Shown one piece after another: positions 12,301 through 27,300 of a stretch of DNA of 64,000 nucleotides (positions are counted from its first letter, which is position 1; each line of letters begins with the position of its first letter). The translations under genes were made by a program, and so were the position numbers. The stretch lies in assembly GCA_963995525.1 (NCBI GenBank), contig OZ023207.1, positions 33,490,681-33,554,680 of the forward strand, given 5' to 3'. The notes below the pieces were generated by a model that saw only the letters and a list, made by a program, of their open reading frames with translations, ran no database searches and was not told the DNA's origin. Source of the stretch: Escarpia spicata (lineage: Eukaryota > Annelida > Polychaeta > Sabellida > Siboglinidae).

Positions 12301-15300
12301 GTCTGTTTCATAGACTTGCTGCAGACAGCAAAACGAGTGACCGTCTGCGAAGGCGGCACTGACAGTAGCGGCAAAGACACCGATCTCAGTTGCCGATTCG
12401 GTTGACGTCGGTTCAGTAACTGCGCGAGATGACTCGGTGCCAGGCCATGCATCACAGAGTACGCAAATACAAGCACTAATGTCTGGCGCACACAGACAGG
12501 TAACCAATGCAAGTGCGGCAGCACTGGAGTGACGTGGTCGTACTTCCTCGTACAGCACACGAGGTGGGCTGCGCAGTTTTCACACTTTGTTTTACAAGCA
12601 TCGTCTGCGGTAGGCCATAGAGTAATAAATTTGCATAATCGAGGCGTGAAGTCACGAGCGCTTGCACCAGGGTTTTGCATGCATCATCAGTGATGCTTCG
12701 TCGAATGTGTTCAATGTTGCGAATCTGATGGTAGCACGACTTTGCTATCTGTGCATCCTGTGCTTCCATATTTAGAACTCTGTCAAGTATGACTCCAAGG
12801 TTGCGTACGGATGACTTCGGCGCAACCCGATGTTCGCCAATTGTCACGGAAATATCGGAGGGCAAATCGTTTCGCTGTTTTGAGGTGAGGAAGACGACTG
12901 CCTCTGACTTCTGGGTGTGTATCTTAACTAATTTTGTTCAAGCCAATCGATCACCTCCGCTACACATTGTTCAATGTTCGTTTTTGCTGCAGTGAGTGGT
13001 TTCTCGTGCTCAACTGTCATATAAATTTCCGTGTCATCCGCATAACAATGATACTGCATGCCGTGTCGTGCAACGATGTCGCTCTTAGGTCTTGTGTATA
13101 AGCAGCATAATATTGGACCAAGCACAGACACGTGTGGGGCGCTACATTTAAAAACACAACCAGTCGACGTTGTGCTTTCCACGGCGACTTTCTGATAACG
13201 TTCAGTGATATACGAATGCAAATGCCGAGACTGTGATGCCGAACGAATGTTCCCTTGAATCATAAAGAAATCAATTGTGATTAATTGCTTCAATGCGCTG
13301 AACAAATCTAACATCACGAGAACAGTCTTGCACTTTCTATCCAGCGCCGCGGCGATGTCATTCTTGACTCACAGGAGCGCCGTCTCCGTCGAGTGGCCAT
13401 GGCGGTAAGCTCATTGAAAAGGATCACGCAATATGTGTTCATATCAAGGTGATTGTTCAGATCTCAGTACGGTGTTGATTTAATTAACATTACAGCATCA
13501 ACCTTTTATTAGCTCATATCATGTGTACAGCGGTGGACTCAACATATTACCTAGAATATTCAACATTGGCCCGAATGCTGAATGTAGGGTTGCCTGAACA
13601 TATAATTTGCCAACTGTGACACCTTGCCATTTATACTGACATATAAATTACACGTACCCGGAAACAAGCCATGCACAGACGGTTCAGTTGACGATGAAAA
13701 TAATTCTGTCGATGGTGGCTTTTCTTCAGACGTTGTCTCTCCTACGGTCGATGCTGTTGTAGTTATTGATGAATCAGTTGTAACTGTTGCAGTAGTTGTT
13801 GCCGTACTTGTTGTGGTTGCCGTCGTTTTTGGTGATGTTGTCGTTCGTTTTGTGGTGGTTGTTATTGCCGGTGTACTTGTTGATGCTGCTTTGATGGCAA
13901 GTTTAAACGGTTGTTTTATTAGCACATACATTTATAGTCAATGAATAGAAAGTGTTTCTCATTTATATGTTATTTTCACATTCGAACCATGTCATACACG
14001 CTATGCGACACACATCTTCTTTCATTCTAGTTTGCATAGCAACCCTATGTAAAACTTTGCAAAGTCGTCTGTAAGAATTTCATTTGGCGACAATACGTTT
14101 TAATGATAAGTCAACAAAGCAAGTGCAACTGTTCCCACACAGCAGTATAAACTGCTATATTTAAAAAGCAATGCTCTATTTAAAAATATTACCAAAGACA
14201 TATAATAAATCAATTGAAAATATATTTCAGAGACATACACTTTATGCCAATCGCCATAATTACGGAATTTGTTCAAACCTTGTTCACAGTGAAAACCACC
14301 AAATCCAGAACTGCCGCAATCACATGTGTAACCGTTAAGTTTATCTACACATGTACCACCATTTTCGCATGGATTGCTTCTGCATTCTTTGATTTCTGCA
14401 ATAGGAAACACAAATTTGATTCATGAAAGAAAGAAATGTACTAATATATAATGCAATCGGATTAGGCAGAAAAACATGGTCGTTGAGTAGAGAAGGGCAT
14501 CATATAGGCAAATACTCATATCGCTAATACACGTTTTCCAGTTTCGTACTTCAACGCGTGTTTTTAATCTTTACTATATATTTACAATCAACAATGAAAA
14601 TATCCTATAGCATGTTGACAAGAAAAAGAAACCGCACCTGAAGAACACTGCGGATCTGTGTAGCCAAGCGCACACAAACAGGTGTACGAGTCGACTGCAT
14701 CCTCGCATGTCCCACCGTTCAGGCAAGGCTTGCTTTGGCATTCATCAACATCTACACATCGACGAAAGGAGCAATGCATCAAAGAATCTATTATCATCAA
14801 TGAATTGTCAAGTATTTTATTGCTATAACTTAAATTAATCTTATACATTTCATTCAATCAATCAATCTGTCGACCAGACCGTAAATAGGAAGTTTATTTC
14901 CACAACCAAATAGTATAATATTTCTAAATACAGCACAATTTATTGGAAGTACAAAAATACATAATTAATCAATAGTGTGATGGAAAGAGGAAGAGCAACA
15001 TAATCACATTAATGAATTGTTCATATCCATTGATGCAGGGCTTGAGATATACACTTACCAAAATTGCAATCATTTCCTTTGTAACCCGCAGGGCACAGAC
15101 ACCTGTAGATAGAGCCGTCATTATCGCCTAAACATGTTCCGCCGTTTTCGCAACGTTTCGTTTTGCACAAACCTACATCTGAAACAAAAAAGACAGTACA
15201 CAATAATTATATGAAGACGATCTAGCGCAGGTATGTATCGTGTACAGCAAATATACTATTCCTGTTTTGAGTTAGGTTTATCAGACGTGTGTCTAATTAA

Positions 15301-18300
15301 ACATACACATAGTATTACACGAGCTATATTACTTCTGCTGCAATTTAGCGAATCCAGGTGTGTGAAGAACAAATACATCAAGTCAAATCTCGATTTACGG
15401 TCGGCTGCATCTATCTAACAATATGCCGCACTAGGACAGTCGAAGTAATGTCCGAAAGAGTAACATTTATCAAATTCATTCCTCTGATTCGAATAATAAT
15501 TACTATACAGTGTATTTGCATAGCGCCCGAATCAACAACCAGATTGCTCTCAGATGCTTCACATACAAGTGCACGTAACTATGTAGATTTGTATGATAGA
15601 TAGGAACAAAAATAATTCTAAAATATATATCATACAATAATAACAAAAACATTCATTACATAATTATTAGACCTTCATGTACAAACAATTATAATTGATA
15701 TGATAAATATTAAACAATATAAAATAAATAAGTAAATTAAAATGTAATAAATTATTTTAAAATAATAATAATAATTACATAACATTTAGGTAAGTGCATT
15801 TGATAAAGTCCACGTGATCATATCACAGAAACGCTTCTCTAAAAAGGTGTGTTTTAAGAACTGTTTTGAACTCTGGCTGTGTTTTTGCCATCCTGACACA
15901 GTCCGGCAGTCTGTTTCATAGACTTGCTGCAGACAGCAAAACGAGTGACCGTCTGCGAAGGCGGCACTGACAGTAGCGGCAAAGACACCGATCTCAGTTG
16001 CCGATTCGGTTGACGTCGGTTCAGTAACTGCGCGAGATGACTCGGTGCCAGGTCATGCATCACAGAGTACGCAAATACAAGCACTATATATGTCTGGCGC
16101 ACACAGACAGGTAACCAATGCAAGTGCGGCAGCACTGGAGTGACGTGGTCGTACTTCCTCGTACAGCACACGAGGTGGGCTGCGCAGTTTTCACACTTTG
16201 TTTTACAAGCATCGTCTGCGGTAGGCCATAGAGTAATAAATTTGCATAATCGAGGCGTGAAGTCACGAGCGCTTGCACCAGGGTTTTGCATGCATCATCA
16301 GTGATGCTTCGTCGAATGTGTTCAATGTTGCGAATCTGATTGTAGCACGACTTTGCTATCTGTGCATCCTGTGCTTCCATAGTTAGAACTCTGTCAAGTA
16401 TGACTCCAAGGTTGCGTACGGATGACTTCGGCGCAACCCGATGTTCGCCAATTGTCACGGAAATATCGGAGGGCAAATCGTTTCGCTGTTTTGAGGTGAG
16501 GAAGACGACTGCCTCTGACTTCTGGGTGTGTATCTTAACTAATTTTGTTCAAGCCAATCGATCACCTCCGCTACACATTGTTCAATGTTCGTTTTTGCTA
16601 CAGTGAGTGGTTTCTCGTGCTCAACTGTCATATAAATTTCCGTGTCATCCGCATAACAATGATACTGCATGCCGTGTCGTGCAACGATGTCGCTCTTAGG
16701 TCTTGTGTATAAGCAGCATAATATTGGACCAAGCACAGACACGTGTGGGGCGCTACATTTAAAAACACAACCAGTCGACGTTGTGCTTTCCACGGCGACT
16801 TTCTGATAACGTTCAGTGATATACGAATGCAAATGCCGAGACTGTGATGCCGAACGAATGTTCCCTTGAATCATAAAGAAATCAATTGTGATTAATTGCT
16901 TCAATGCGCTGAACAAATCTAACATCACGAGAACAGTCTTGCACTTTCTATCCAGCGCCGCGGCGATGTCATTCTTGACTCACAGGAGCGCCGTCTCCGT
17001 CGAGTGGCCATGGCGGTAAGCTCATTGAAAAGGATCACGCAATGTGTTCATATCAAGGTGATTGTTCAGATCTCAGTACGGTGTTGATTTAATTAACATT
17101 ACAGCATCAACCTTTTATTAGCTCATATCATGTATACAGCGGTGGACTCAACATATTACCTAGAATATTCAACATTGGCCCGAATGCTGAATATAGGGTT
17201 GCCTGAACATATAATTTGCCAACTGTGACACCTTGCCATTTATACTGACATATAAATTACACGTACCCGGAAACAAGCCATGCACAGACGGTTCAGTTGA
17301 CGATGAAAATAATTCTGTCGATGGTGGCTTTTCTTCAGACGTTGTCTCTCCTCCGGTCGATGCTGTTGTAGTTATTGATGAAGCAGTTGTAACTGTTGCA
17401 GTAGTTGTTGCCGTACTTGTTGTGGTTGCCGTCGTTTTTGGTGATGTTGTCGTTCGTTTTGTGGTGGTTGTTATTGCCGGTGTACTTGTTGATGCTGCTT
17501 TGATGGCAAGTTTAAACGGTTGTTTTATTAGCACATACATTTATAGTCAATGAATAGAAAGTGTTTCTCATTTAGATGTTATTTTCACATTCGAACCATG
17601 TTATACACGCTATGCGACACACATCTTCTTTCATTCTAGTTTGCATAGCAACCCTATGTAAAACTTTGCAAAGTCGTCTGTAAGAATTTCATTTGGCGAC
17701 AATACGTTTTAATGATAAGTCAACAAAGCAAGTGCAACTGTTCCCACACAGCAGTATAAACTGCTATATTTAAAAAGCAATGCTCTATTTAAAAATATTA
17801 CCAAAGACATATAATAAATCAATTGAAAATATATTTCAGAGACATACACTTTATGCCAATCGCCATAATTACGGAATTTGTTCAAACCTTGTTCACAGTG
17901 AAAACCACCAAATCCAGAACTGCCGCAATCACACGTGTAACCGTTAAGTTTATCTACACATGTACCACCATTTTCGCATGGATTGCTTCTGCATTCTTTG
18001 ATTTCTGCAATAGGAAACACAAATTTGATTCATGAAAGAAAGAAATGTACTAATATATAATGCAATCGGATTAGGCAGAAAAACATGGTCGTTGAGTAGA
18101 GAAGGGCATCATATAGGCAAATACTCATATCGCTAATACACGTTTTCCAGTTTCGTATTTCAACGCGTGTTTTTAATCTTTAATATATATTTACAATCAA
18201 CAATGAAAATATCCTATTGCATGTTGACAACAAAAAGAAACCGCACCTGAAGAACACTGCGGATCTGTGTAGCCAAGCGCACACAAACAGGTGTACGAGT

Positions 18301-21300
18301 CGACTGCATCCTCGCATGTCCCACCGTTCAGGCAAGGCTTGCTTTGGCATTCATCAACATCTACACATCGACGAAAGGAGCAATGCATCAAAGAATCTAT
18401 TATCATCAATGAATTGGCAAGTATTTTATTGCTATAGCTTAAATTAATCTTATACATTTCATTCAATCAATCAATCTGTCGACCAGACCGTAAATAGGAA
18501 GTTTATTTCCACAACCAAATAGTATAATATTTCTAAATACAGCACAATTTATTGGAAGTACAAAAATACATAATTAATCAATAGTGTGATGGAAAGAGGA
18601 AGAGCAACATAATCACATTAATGAATTGTTCATATCCATTGATGCAGGGCGTAAGATATACACTTACCAAAATTGCAATCATTTCCTTTGTAACCCGCAG
18701 GGCAGAGACACCTGTAGATAGAGCCGTCATTATCGCATAAACATGTTCCGCCGTTTTCGCAACGTTTCGTTTTGCACAAACCTACATCTGAAACAAAAAA
18801 GACAGTACACAATAATTATATGAAGACGATCTAGCGCAGGTATGTATCGTGTACAGCAAATATACTATTCCTGTTTTGAGTTAGGTTTATCAGACGTGTG
18901 TCTAATTAAACATACACATAGTATTACACGAGCTATATTACTTCTGCTGCAATTTAGCGAATCCAGGTGTGTGAAGAACAAATACATCAAGTCAAATCTC
19001 GATTTACGGTCGGCTGCATCTATCTAACAATATGCCGCACTAGGACAGTCGAAGTAATGTCCGAAAGAGTAACATTTATCAAATTCATTCCTCTGATTCG
19101 AATAATAATTACTATACAGTTTATTTGCATAGCGCCCGAATCAACAACCAGATTGCTCTCAGATGCTTCACATACAAGTGCACGTAACTATGTAGATTTG
19201 TATGATAGATAGGAACAAAAATAATTCTAAAATATATATCATACAATAATAACAAAAAACATTCATTACATAATTATTAGACCTTCATGTACAAACAATT
19301 ATAATTGATATGATAAATATTAAACAATATAAAATAAATAAGTAAATTAAAATGTAATAAATTATTTTAAAATAATAATAATAATTACATAACATTTAGG
19401 TAAGTGCATTTGATAAACTCCACGTGATCATATCACAGAAACGCTTCTCTAAAAAGGTGTGTTTTAAGAACTGTTTTGAACTCTGGCTGTGTTTTTGCCA
19501 TCCTGACACAGTCCGGCAGTCTGTTTCATAGACTTGCTGCAGACAGCAAAACGAGTGACCGTCTGCGAAGGCGGCACTGACAGTAGCGGCAAAGACACCG
19601 ATCTCAGTTGCCGATTCGGTTGACGTCGGTTCAGTAACTGCGCGAGATGACTCGGTGCCAGGTCATGCGTCACAGAGTACGCAAATACAAGCACTATATA
19701 TGTCTGGCGCACACAGACAGGTAACCAATGCAAGTGCGGCAGCACTGGAGTGACGTGGTCGTACTTCCTCGTACAGCACACGAGGTGGGCTGCGCAGTTT
19801 TCACACTTTGTTTTACAAGCATCGTCTGCGGTAGGCCATAGAGTAATAAATTTGCATAATCGAGGCGTGAATTCACGAGCGCTTGCACCAGGGTTTTGCA
19901 TGCATCATCAGTGATACTTCGTCGAATGTGTTCAATGTTGCGAATCTGATTGTAGCACGACTTTGCTATCTGTGCATCCTGTGCTTCCATAGTTAGAACT
20001 CTGTCAAGTATGACTCCAAGGTTGCGTACGGATGACTTCGGCGCAACCCGATGTTCGCCAATTGTCACGGAAATATCGGAGGGCAAATCGTTTCGCTGTT
20101 TTGAGGTGAGGAAGACGACTGCCTCTGACTTCTGGGTGTGTATCTTAACTAATTTTGTTCAAGCCAATCGATCACCTCCGCTACACATTGTTCAATGTTC
20201 GTTTTTGCTGCAGTGAGTGGTTTCTCGTGCTCAACTGTCATATAAATTTCCGTGTCATCCGCATAACAATGATACTGCATGCCGTGTCGTGCAACGATGT
20301 CGCTCTTAGGTCTTGTGTATAAGCAGCATAATATTGGACCAAGCACAGACACGTGTGGGGCGCTACATTTAAAAACACAACCAGTCGACGTTGTGCTTTC
20401 CACGGCGACTTTCTGATAACGTTCAGTGATATACGAATGCAAATGCCGAGACTGTGATGCCGAACGAATGTTCCCTTGAATCATAAAGAAATCAATTGTG
20501 ATTAATTGCTTCAATGCGCTGAACAAATCTAACATCACGAGAACAGTCTTGCACTTTCTATCCAGCGCCGCGGCGATGTCATTCTTGACTCACAGGAGCG
20601 CCGTCTCCGTCGAGTGGCCATGGCGGTAAGCTCATTGAAAAGGATCACGCAATGTGTTCATATCAAGGTGATTGTTCAGATCTCAGTACGGTGTTGATTT
20701 AATTAACATTACAGCATCAACCTTTTATTAGCTCATATCATGTATACAGCGGTGGACTCAACATATTACCTAGAATATTCAACATTGGCCCGAATGCTGA
20801 ATATAGGGTTGCCTGAACATATAATTTGCCAACTGTGACACCTTGCCATTTATACTGACATATAAATTACACGTACCCGGAAACAAGCCATGCACAGAAG
20901 GTTCAGTTGACGATGAAAATAATTCTGTCGATGGTGGCTTTTCTTCAGACGTTGTCTCTCCTCCGGTCGATGCTGTTGTAGTTATTGATGAAGCAGTTGT
21001 AACTGTTGCAGTAGTTGTTGCCGTACTTGTTGTGGTTGCCGTCGTTTTTGGTGATGTTGTCGTTCGTTTTGTGGTGGTTGTTATTGCCGGTGTACTTGTT
21101 GATGCTGCTTTGATGGCAAGTTTAAACGGTTGTTTTATTAGCACATACATTTATAGTCAATGAATAGAAAGTGTTTCTCATTTAGATGTTATTTTCACAT
21201 TCGAACCATGTTATACACGCTATGCGACACACATCTTCTTTCATTCTAGTTTGCATAGCAACCCTATGTAAAACTTTGCAAAGTCGTCTGTAAGAATTTC

Positions 21301-24300
21301 ATTTGGCGACAATACGTTTTAATGATAAGTCAACAAAGCAAGTGCAACTGTTCCCACACAGCAGTATAAACTGCTATATTTAAAAAGCAATGCTCTATTT
21401 AAAAATATTACCAAAGACATATAATAAATCAATTGAAAATATATTTCAGAGACATACACTTTATGCCAATCGCCATAATTACGGAATTTGTTCAAACCTT
21501 GTTCACAGTGAAAACCACCAAATCCAGAACTGCCGCAATCACATGTGTAACCGTTAAGTTTATCTACACATGTACCACCATTTTCGCATGGATTGCTTCT
21601 GCATTCTTTGATTTCTGCAATAGGAAACACAAATTTGATTCATGAAAGAAAGAAATGTACTAATATATAATGCAATCGGATTAAGCAGAAAAACATGGTC
21701 GTTGAGTAGAGAAGGGCATCATATAGGCAAATACTCATATCGCTAATACACGTTTTCCAGTTTCGTACTTCAACGCGTGTTTTTAATCTTTAATATATAT
21801 TTACAATCAACAATGAAAATATCCTATAGCATGTTGACAAGAAAAAGAAACCGCACCTGAAGAACACTGCGGATCTGTGTAGCCAAGCGCACACAAACAG
21901 GTGTACGAGTCGACTGCATCCTCGCATGTCCCACCGTTCAGGCAAGGCTTGCTTTGGCATTCATCAACATCTACACATCGACGAAAGGAGCAATGCATCA
22001 AAGAATCTATTATCATCAATGAATTGGCAAGTATTTTATTGCTATAGCTTAAATTAATCTTATACATTTCATTCAATCAATCAATCTGTCGACCAGACCG
22101 TAAATAGGAAGTTTATTTCCACAACCAAATAGTACAATATTTCTAAATACAGCACAATTTATTGGAAGTACAAAAATACATAATTAATCAATAGTGTGAT
22201 GGAAAGAGGAAGAGCAACATAATCACATTAATGAATTGTTCATATCCATTGATGCAGGGCTTAAGATATACACTTACCAAAATTGCAATCATTTCCTTTG
22301 TAACCCGCAGGGCACAGACACCTGTAGATAGAGCCGTCATTATCGCCTAAACATGTTCCGCCGTTTTCGCAACGTTTCGTTTTGCACAAACCTACATCTG
22401 AAACAAAAAAGACAGTACACAATAATTATATGAAGACGATCTAGCGCAGGTATGTATCGTGTACAGCAAATATACTATTCCTGTTTTGAGTTAGGTTTAT
22501 CAGACGTGTGTCTAATTAAACATACACATAGTATTACACGAGCTATATTACTTCTGCTGCAATTTAGCGAATCCAGGTGTGTGAAGAACAAATACATCAA
22601 GTCAAATCTCGATTTACGGTCGGCTGCATCTATCTAACAATATGCCGCACTAGGACAGTCGAAGTAATGTCCGAAAGAGTAACATTTATCAAATTCATTC
22701 CTCTGATTCGAATAATAATTACTATACAGTTTATTTGCATAGCGCCCGAATCAACAACCAGATTGCTCTCAGATGCTTCACATACAAGTGCACGTAACTA
22801 TGTAGATTTGTATGATAGATAGGAACAAAAATAATTCTAAAATATATATCATACAATAATAACAAAAAACATTCATTACATAATTATTAGACCTTCATGT
22901 ACAAACAATTATAATTGATATGATAAATATTAAACAATATAAAATAAATAAGTAAATTAAAATGTAATAAATTATTTTAAAATAATAATAATAATTACAT
23001 AACATTTAGGTAAGTGCATTTGATAAACTCCACGTGATCATATCACAGAAACGCTTCTCTAAAAAGGTGTGTTTTAAGAACTGTTTTGAACTCTGGCTGT
23101 GTTTTTGCCATCCTGACACAGTCCGGCAGTCTGTTTCATAGACTTGCTGCAGACAGCAAAACGAGTGACCGTCTGCGAAGGCGGCACTGACAGTAGCGGC
23201 AAAGACACCGATCTCAGTTGCCGATTCGGTTGACGTCGGTTCAGTAACTGCGCGAGATGACTCGGTGCCAGGTCATGCGTCACAGAGTACGCAAATACAA
23301 GCACTATATATGTCTGGCGCACACAGACAGGTAACCAATGCAAGTGCGGCAGCACTGGAGTGACGTGGTCGTACTTCCTCGTACAGCACACGAGGTGGGC
23401 TGCGCAGTTTTCACACTTTGTTTTACAAGCATCGTCTGCGGTAGGCCATAGAGTAATAAATTTGCATAATCGAGGCGTGAATTCACGAGCGCTTGCACCA
23501 GGGTTTTGCATGCATCATCAGTGATACTTCGTCGAATGTGTTCAATGTTGCGAATCTGATTGTAGCACGACTTTGCTATCTGTGCATCCTGTGCTTCCAT
23601 AGTTAGAACTCTGTCAAGTATGACTCCAAGGTTGCGTACGGATGACTTCGGCGCAACCCGATGTTCGCCAATTGTCACGGAAATATCGGAGGGCAAATCG
23701 TTTCGCTGTTTTGAGGTGAGGAAGACGACTGCCTCTGACTTCTGGGTGTGTATCTTAACTAATTTTGTTCAAGCCAATCGATCACCTCCGCTACACATTG
23801 TTCAATGTTCGTTTTTGCTGCAGTGAGTGGTTTCTCGTGCTCAACTGTCATATAAATTTCCGTGTCATCCGCATAACAATGATACTGCATGCCGTGTCGT
23901 GCAACGATGTCGCTCTTAGGTCTTGTGTATAAGCAGCATAATATTGGACCAAGCACAGACACGTGTGGGGCGCTACATTTAAAAACACAACCAGTCGACG
24001 TTGTGCTTTCCACGGCGACTTTCTGATAACGTTCAGTGATATACGAATGCAAATGCCGAGACTGTGATGCCGAACGAATGTTCCCTTGAATCATAAAGAA
24101 ATCAATTGTGATTAATTGCTTCAATGCGCTGAACAAATCTAACATCACGAGAACAGTCTTGCACTTTCTATCCAGCGCCGCGGCGATGTCATTCTTGACT
24201 CACAGGAGCGCCGTCTCCGTCGAGTGGCCATGGCGGTAAGCTCATTGAAAAGGATCACGCAATGTGTTCATATCAAGGTGATTGTTCAGATCTCAGTACG

Positions 24301-27300
24301 GTGTTGATTTAATTAACATTACAGCATCAACCTTTTATTAGCTCATATCATGTATACAGCGGTGGACTCAACATATTACCTAGAATATTCAACATTGGCC
24401 CGAATGCTGAATATAGGGTTGCCTGAACATATAATTTGCCAACTGTGACACCTTGCCATTTATACTGACATATAAATTACACGTACCCGGAAACAAGCCA
24501 TGCACAGAAGGTTCAGTTGACGATGAAAATAATTCTGTCGATGGTGGCTTTTCTTCAGACGTTGTCTCTCCTCCGGTCGATGCTGTTGTAGTTATTGATG
24601 AAGCAGTTGTAACTGTTGCAGTAGTTGTTGCCGTACTTGTTGTGGTTGCCGTCGTTTTTGGTGATGTTGTCGTTCGTTTTGTGGTGGTTGTTATTGCCGG
24701 TGTACTTGTTGATGCTGCTTTGATGGCAAGTTTAAACGGTTGTTTTATTAGCACATACATTTATAGTCAATGAATAGAAAGTGTTTCTCATTTAGATGTT
24801 ATTTTCACATTCGAACCATGTTATACACGCTATGCGACACACATCTTCTTTCATTCTAGTTTGCATAGCAACCCTATGTAAAACTTTGCAAAGTCGTCTG
24901 TAAGAATTTCATTTGGCGACAATACGTTTTAATGATAAGTCAACAAAGCAAGTGCAACTGTTCCCACACAGCAGTATAAACTGCTATATTTAAAAAGCAA
25001 TGCTCTATTTAAAAATATTACCAAAGACATATAATAAATCAATTGAAAATATATTTCAGAGACATACACTTTATGCCAATCGCCATAATTACGGAATTTG
25101 TTCAAACCTTGTTCACAGTGAAAACCACCAAATCCAGAACTGCCGCAATCACATGTGTAACCGTTAAGTTTATCTACACATGTACCACCATTTTCGCATG
25201 GATTGCTTCTGCATTCTTTGATTTCTGCAATAGGAAACACAAATTTGATTCATGAAAGAAAGAAATGTACTAATATATAATGCAATCGGATTAGGCAGAA
25301 AAACATGGTCGTTGAGTAGAGAAGGGCATCATATAGGCAAATACTCATATCGCTAATACACGTTTTCCAGTTTCGTACTTCAACGCGTGTTTTTAATCTT
25401 TAATATATATTTACAATCAACAATGAAAATATCCTATAGCATGTTGACAAGAAAAAGAAACCGCACCTGAAGAACACTGCGGATCTGTGTAGCCAAGCGC
25501 ACACAAACAGGTGTACGAGTCGACTGCATCCTCGCATGTCCCACCGTTCAGGCAAGGCTTGCTTTGGCATTCATCAACATCTACACATCGACGAAAGGAG
25601 CAATGCATCAAAGAATCTATTATCATCAATGAATTGGCAAGTATTTTATTGCTATAGCTTAAATTAATCTTATACATTTCATTCAATCAATCAATCTGTC
25701 GACCAGACCGTAAATAGGAAGTTTATTTCCACAACCAAATAGTACAATATTTCTAAATACAGCACAATTTATTGGAAGTACAAAAATACATAATTAATCA
25801 ATAGTGTGATGGAAAGAGGAAGAGCAACATAATCACATTAATGAATTGTTCATATCCATTGATGCAGGGCTTAAGATATACACTTACCAAAATTGCAATC
25901 ATTTCCTTTGTAACCCGCAGGGCACAGACACCTGTAGATAGAGCCGTCATTATCGCCTAAACATGTTCCGCCGTTTTCGCAACGTTTCGTTTTGCACAAA
26001 CCTACATCTGAAACAAAAAAGACAGTACACAATAATTATATGAAGACGATCTAGCGCAGGTATGTATCGTGTACAGCAAATATACTATTCCTGTTTTGAG
26101 TTAGGTTTATCAGACGTGTGTCTAATTAAACATACACATAGTATTACACGAGCTATATTACTTCTGCTGCAATTTAGCGAATCCAGGTGTGTGAAGAACA
26201 AATACATCAAGTCAAATCTCGATTTACGGTCGGCTGCATCTATCTAACAATATGCCGCACTAGGACAGTCGAAGTAATGTCCGAAAGAGTAACATTTATC
26301 AAATTCATTCCTCTGATTCGAATAATAATTACTATACAGTTTATTTGCATAGCGCCCGAATCAACAACCAGATTGCTCTCAGATGCTTCACATACAAGTG
26401 CACGTAACTATGTAGATTTGTATGATAGATAGGAACAAAAATAATTCTAAAATATATATCATACAATAATAACAAAAAACATTCATTACATAATTATTAG
26501 ACCTTCATGTACAAACAATTATAATTGATATGATAAATATTAAACAATATAAAATAAATAAGTAAATTTAAATGTAATAAATTATTTTAAAATAATAATA
26601 ATAATTACATAACATTTAGGTAAGTGCATTTGATAAACTCCACGTGATCATATCACAGAAACGCTTCTCTAAAAAGGTGTGTTTTAAGAACTGTTTTGAA
26701 CTCTGGCTGTGTTTTTGCCATCCTGACACAGTCCGGCAGTCTGTTTCATAGACTTGCTGCAGACAGCAAAACGAGTGACCGTCTGCGAAGGCGGCACTGA
26801 CAGTAGCGGCAAAGACACCGATCTCAGTTGCCGATTCGGTTGACGTCGGTTCAGTAACTGCGCGAGATGACTCGGTGCCAGGTCATGCATCACAGAGTAC
26901 GCAAATACAAGCACTATATATGTCTGGCGCACACAGACAGGTAACCAATGCAAGTGCGGCAGCACTGGAGTGACGTGGTCGTACTTCCTCGTACAGCACA
27001 CGAGGTGGGCTGCGCAGTTTTCACACTTTGTTTTACAAGCATCGTCTGCGGTAGGCCATAGAGTAATAAATTTGCATAATCGAGGCGTGAAGTCACGAGC
27101 GCTTGCACCAGGGTTTTGCATGCATCATCAGTGATGCTTCGTCGAATGTGTTCAATGTTGCGAATCTGATTGTAGCACGACTTTGCTATCTGTGCATCCT
27201 GTGCTTCCATAGTTAGAACTCTGTCAAGTATGACTCCAAGGTTGCATACGGATGACTTCGGCGCAACCCGATGTTCGCCAATTGTCACGGAAATATCGGA

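Larger units (their letters stand above)
10826..14433. repeat. Array unit 4 (3608 bp)
   Basis: TAT absent, AT present, as in unit 2. From this unit on, aatccagg replaces aatccaag in the B-side intron (near 11748). Private changes: gatatatagg near 11990 and catttatatg near 13963. Confidence 0.97.
14434..18042. repeat. Array unit 5 (3609 bp)
   Basis: TAT present, AT absent; this is the state of all later units. It still has the five-A run near 15641 and gataaagtcc near 15803, like units 1-4, so it is transitional between the two subfamilies. Confidence 0.97.
18043..21652. repeat. Array unit 6 (3610 bp)
   Basis: First unit of the late subfamily: six-A run near 19250 and gataaactcc near 19413. 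Its A/B region has many private changes (near 18158, 18217, 18231 and 18651). Confidence 0.97.
21653..25262. repeat. Array unit 7 (3610 bp)
   Basis: Retroelement and C-D part near-identical to unit 6. The B-A intron changes to agtacaatat (near 22133), the late form. Confidence 0.97.
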
